Of a stretch of DNA of 64,000 nt, positions 60,223-64,000 are shown piece by piece. The stretch spans positions 310,001 through 374,000 of the forward strand of contig JALBUN010000011.1 in assembly GCA_025174535.1 (NCBI GenBank). Direction: 5' to 3'. Every line of letters begins with the position of its first letter. Within the stretch, counting starts at the first letter, position 1. The notes under the pieces were generated by a model, which was given only the letters and a program-made list of their open reading frames with translations, was not told the DNA's origin and searched no databases. The position numbers and the translations under genes are program-made. This DNA comes from Cantharellus purpuraceus. Lineage: Eukaryota > Basidiomycota > Agaricomycetes > Cantharellales > Hydnaceae.

Positions 60223-62965
60223 TTAAAGATCGGCATCTTCATCATCTTCGTCCCAATCCACGCTCTCTAGGGCAGCCTCACCCTCATTATGCAGCTGATC
60301 TAATCCGGTCAACTTTTCAAGGTAGCCGAGTTCATTGAAAGCTTTAAGAAGCATGTCGAATCCTTGACTCTCGTATGCTTGTATAACCTGTAGCATATGT
60401 CAGCTGCAGGCACGGAATACAGCGCCAAAGTGAACGGACCGTCTCGCTGCACCCAGTGCAACGATCGTATGCTGCTCCCGTGATAATCATATTCCTAAAC
60501 TGCGCAAGATAGCCTCGCAGTTGATGCGGCACCAGCCCCAAGACACTGTCGTCACCCTTCGGGGGCTGCGGTGCATCAGATGTGCTTTGTCCGGGAGGCG
60601 CATGAATTCTGAAGGGCCATATACATCAATGCGCAGTAAGAAGCCTGCACTATTGTAGCAAAAAAACATACGCAAAACATACCCAGCGGGATGCTGCAAC
60701 ACGGAAACCAACAACTCCACAGCGGTTGCTGCAGCAATGGACGCCAGCCCAGGGCGCGTGACCGTGCACATCTGGTCAAGCGTCCTATCTGTCAAGGACT
60801 GTAACCCCAGATTACACAAACGAGGATTTCAGCGGTTCGCCTTCGCAGGTCAGATTGGTAAGAAAAACACACATCAGCAGGAGCAACGATGTCGTTGCAG
60901 TAGTAACATCCGAGCCTAGTTGCACCTGCAGCAACAGCAGAGGCACGCGCACCGTGCCGCATGACCAGATATGTATCAAACCCTAGCGCGGCATTCAATA
61001 CTATCTACAGGAACCTCAGCAATTTGGGATAATAACGGAAACAAATTGCCGTCGTACCTTTCCCTTGGAAGCTCCCAATACGGTGGGTAACCACCGACTT
61101 TCGCGCGAATCCATGAGAAGGAAAACAGCATCATGCTCATCAAAGAGCTTCTCAAGCTTAGCCACGTCAGCTTGTACTTGACTAGCAGACGCAGATGGAA
61201 CAGGGTGACCAGGCATTGGGATGCTAAGTGACACGCCTGAGGCATTCTATGGAACAACAAGGTGAGGAAGAACGAGAGATACTCCCAAAGGCAAAGGCGA
61301 ACGCACCACTCCTGGGAAAATTTTCTTTAAACGATCAGCAGCACACTCAGCCTTCGGTTTTCCACCGTTGAGACAATCTTCAAACTCGAACAGTGGCTGT
61401 CGGACCGGGTTCGAGAATGATACACGGGACGAGTCAAGCAGCGTGATTGTGCGTACGCCCCAGCCCTGCGTAATGAGACGCCAGCTTGTCGAGTCGAGGA
61501 AGAATAAAGACAGATCAAAGGAACACACCATCAAAACTCTTGCCACATAACACCCAAGTGTACCTGCGCCTAACAACAAGCATTTTGTATTTGCCACTTT
61601 CTCGAGGTCAAGCTCCGGTAAAATGCGCCACCGCATTAGCTTAAGGTTCAAGTCAACAGCCTGGTCCGCCAACCTACATTGCGAGCTTAATCAGCAACAC
61701 AAATCGTAAAACAGCAGCTCACCTCGCGGGATCCATCATGCCTCCTAGATCTGCAAGTCGAGGACCTAGCTTGCCTTGGGCATTCTTCTCCCATCCAACT
61801 GCCGCTGGCCTCATCTCGCGAGGAGCATCTCCTTCAGACTCTCCAATGGATACAATTCCAACGCGACTACGCCAACTCTTTCCGGCACCCGGCACCTCAG
61901 TGTCCCGCCAACTAAGAATACGAAGCGTCCGTGATGACGTTGGATAATGGAAGCGAAGATAGGCTAGCAAATTACGTAGAGGCCAGCCAGGGTTCTGGGC
62001 ATGTGGCGACGGATCGATGAAGCACACCACACGCTATTCCCATGCTTGAGATGAAGTGAAGGGTGGCTGGGATCTTGGTACTTACCAATTCCTCTGGTAC
62101 ATCAGCGAAGAAGCTCTTAAAATGGGAAACGGGAGAAATCTCATAAGATGAAGTGCTGGAAGAAGGGTGAGCAAGGAAGTAGGGTAGCTGCGGTGACTGT
62201 CTTTGTAAGGCGGTGTGTATCGAGGCCAGCTAAACTCGGCGATTAATGAGAGCCGCCTTGGGTGTGCATGAGGCTCACTGATTCCGTTCCTAGTGTAGTC
62301 TGTGCTTCTATCCAGCCGTCATCGCTGATCTCCCAGGCAGGCTTTGCTACAAGCGCCGGAAACGCGAACCAATAGTAGTATCTAGGAGGCGTATTAAGCT
62401 GCCTGAACCATCGAACCTAATTACCGCATGTTGTCACGTACTTGTACTTCTTAAGGTCCGCAAAGGTGATGACAAGAAATCGTGAAAGCTGGGATAGATC
62501 TTCTGACGTTTGCATTGAGCGCCATACCTGCGAGTATCGAGGCCCGATGAGTGTAGAAAACGAGGAAAGCAGATTGGATGGCTTGCCTCTTCGACAGCTT
62601 CATTGAACAGAGCAGACTTGTCGGCGGCTTTGAAGTCTTCAATAGTATTATAATTTTTCAGGATCCCATGAGCTAATGCTGCGTGTTGCGGAATTCTAAC
62701 CCTTGATCAACATGTGTTCGAATGAAAAAGATATCGCGTACTTAGCATCTGTATCAAATCCATCCCCTGAAATACTAAGACTTCCACCCAATGCAATCTC
62801 TTTTCCACTCTCTCTGTCTGTCACCGACCGACCGGGACCATAGGAAGCAATGAGAGGGATTGAATCCTGAGAAAGCTTCAGGACATCGATCTTGAGTCTA
62901 GTAAGCTCATTCCAGAATGCAGGCTGTACCAACGAGGTATGAGGCGCGAACTGTAGTATGGGCAT
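60223..62965 (-). CDS. ATG7: Autophagy E1-like enzyme Atg7
   Basis: Activates the ubiquitin-like proteins Atg8 and Atg12 in the cytosol (family knowledge). The N-terminal domain starts [20 protein letters not shown] at 62965. The E1 adenylation domain begins [19 protein letters not shown] and carries the nucleotide motif [48 protein letters not shown] and [16 protein letters not shown]. Then come MPMPGHP-type [49 protein letters not shown], and the catalytic Cys in [17 protein letters not shown]. The tail is acidic ([14 protein letters not shown]), as in fungal Atg7. Short introns throughout; the stop at 60223 is in frame with that tail. Complete. Confidence 0.95.
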
Positions 62966-64000
62966 CGTAGTAGCGTGATAGTAGCAAGGCGTTACTAAGC
63001 AGAATGGCTGAGTAGCCGCTCACCTCTTACCACACCACACTCCTGGAATTAGGTGACAACAGTCAGCCTGTTCAATCCAATTCAGAAGTGATGTATGGCG
63101 GTAGAGATCTCTCAATGATTTCCTTCAGGTCTTAGCGGAAAGCGAGGAAAAACGGGCTCCGATCGACGAATAAAAAGTTGCTATAGGGAGTGAGAGAAGG
63201 AGAGTGAGTATCAGGACGGGCCACGAAGTATCAATACATCCATCATATGAAAGAACAGCGACTTCTCCTGCATGGATGGACCTACATATTTGAATAATGG
63301 GCGACGTAAAGATGGGAACATATGGCCATATCTTTCTCTGGATAACGTATCGCACATACGTTGTCAAATACCACTTATAAGGCTCAAGTGCATTCTAATC
63401 ACCCATCGTCCATGTAACAGACATGCAGTGGATGTTACAGGGTCCGAGTTGTTCAGCTTACGTCATTTGAACCGACAAGGTTGCTACTGCACCCTGAAGT
63501 TAGAGCAAACTGATTGATTCCGCGATGCGACGTGATTCATTACTATTTTTTGGCAGTAGTGAGTCACAAGTTGAACACGCCTGGACGGTTGACCAGCCTT
63601 CTCTCCCAACTATCACGAATTTCTAATCAAGCACGGGTGACACCGATGCACATACAAGTAATCCTCCCGCCGCAGAGACCCAGGGGACTCCGACCACTAG
63701 TACTCAGCAGTGAGTGCAAGCTTCGAGCCCTCTATCTAACCAGTGAAGAATAATACTGACCGGTTTGCGTACAAGGTCAGACGCCACTCTTCAGGATGTC
63801 CTTGATACAATGCATGATTCGGATTTCTTTCCACATATCTGAAAGGATGCACCGTCTCGATTTTGGTCGGCATATAAGTGAGCAGCTAAAAAACACGATG
63901 AATTTCTGGAAAGGCAACGGCAAAATGGAGATATGAATGTCTCGTCTTTGTGCGTGATACATTCACTCTTTGCATCGACGTGAAACAAAGGGATAGCATC
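62966..64000. other. Right end, unresolved
   Basis: Minus strand 63125-63250 encodes a hydrophobic segment (SWPVLILTLLLSLPIATFYS) followed by a stop, which could be the C-terminal TM exon of a gene entering from the right edge. At 63735-63990 another minus-strand frame is open (KIETVHPFRYVERNPNHALY). I recognise neither and cannot join them. Confidence 0.3.

Noticed and set aside
1..64000. tRNA, rRNA, CRISPR arrays, LTR retrotransposons and intact DNA transposons
   Set aside because: None could be recognised by eye; candidate GTTC-box matches lacked a cloverleaf, and no reverse transcriptase or transposase motif was seen.

Overview
The window looks like part of a filamentous basidiomycete genome, most likely an agaricomycete. 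Genes are split by many introns of about 50-65 bases, coding density is moderate, and the recognisable genes belong to a mushroom-type set: a myosin-motor chitin synthase, GT69 and GT90 glycosyltransferases, a UbiA-type membrane enzyme, and Argonaute. I see no prokaryotic, organellar, rRNA, tRNA or CRISPR features. Gene models were joined by hand from reading frames and splice signals, so internal exon borders are less certain than gene identities.

Layout from left to right. 1-2.1 kb: no confident gene. 2.1-4.8 kb (+): AMSH/STAMBP-type JAMM deubiquitinase. 5.9-8.4 kb (-): S9 peptidase, divergent from a carnosine N-methyltransferase (8.7-10.7 kb, +) across a short promoter with a near-perfect palindrome and two CACGTG boxes. 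11.2-13.2 kb (-): membrane-anchored SGNH hydrolase. 13.35-14.45 kb (-): decayed second copy of the S9 peptidase. 14.8-16.4 kb (-): GT69 (CAP59/CMT1-type) glycosyltransferase, divergent from the PP2A activator PTPA (16.5-17.9 kb, +). 18.2-19.8 kb (-): 2OG-Fe(II) oxygenase-like protein that lacks the iron-binding HxD. 20.2-22.4 kb (-): GT90 (CAP10-type) glycosyltransferase. 22.9-29.1 kb (+): chitin synthase with myosin head. 30.3-31.6 kb (-): bZIP factor. 33.4-34.6 kb (-): EMC2. 34.6-37.8 kb: unassigned. 37.8-42.0 kb (+): Tof1/Swi1/Timeless. 44.0-45.1 kb (-): UbiA-superfamily enzyme inside a gene-poor zone with a diverged direct repeat on either side. 47.9-49.7 kb (-): COP9 signalosome subunit 1. 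50.8-52.5 kb (-): secreted aspartic-peptidase-like protein with both catalytic triads altered. 53.1-55.6 kb (+): four-TM membrane protein with an N-terminal tandem repeat. 56.3-59.7 kb (-): Argonaute. 60.2-63.0 kb (-): ATG7. The last kilobase is unresolved.

Two themes stand out. First, within 18 kb an SGNH hydrolase, a GT69, a GT90 and a chitin synthase lie close together. These are cell-surface glycan families best known from the cryptococcal capsule and the fungal wall, so this may be a surface-glycan neighbourhood. Second, three genes show loss of catalytic residues or decay: the S9 copy, the 2OG protein and the aspartic-peptidase-like protein. Several introns also need GC-AG rather than GT-AG borders to keep conserved frames open.
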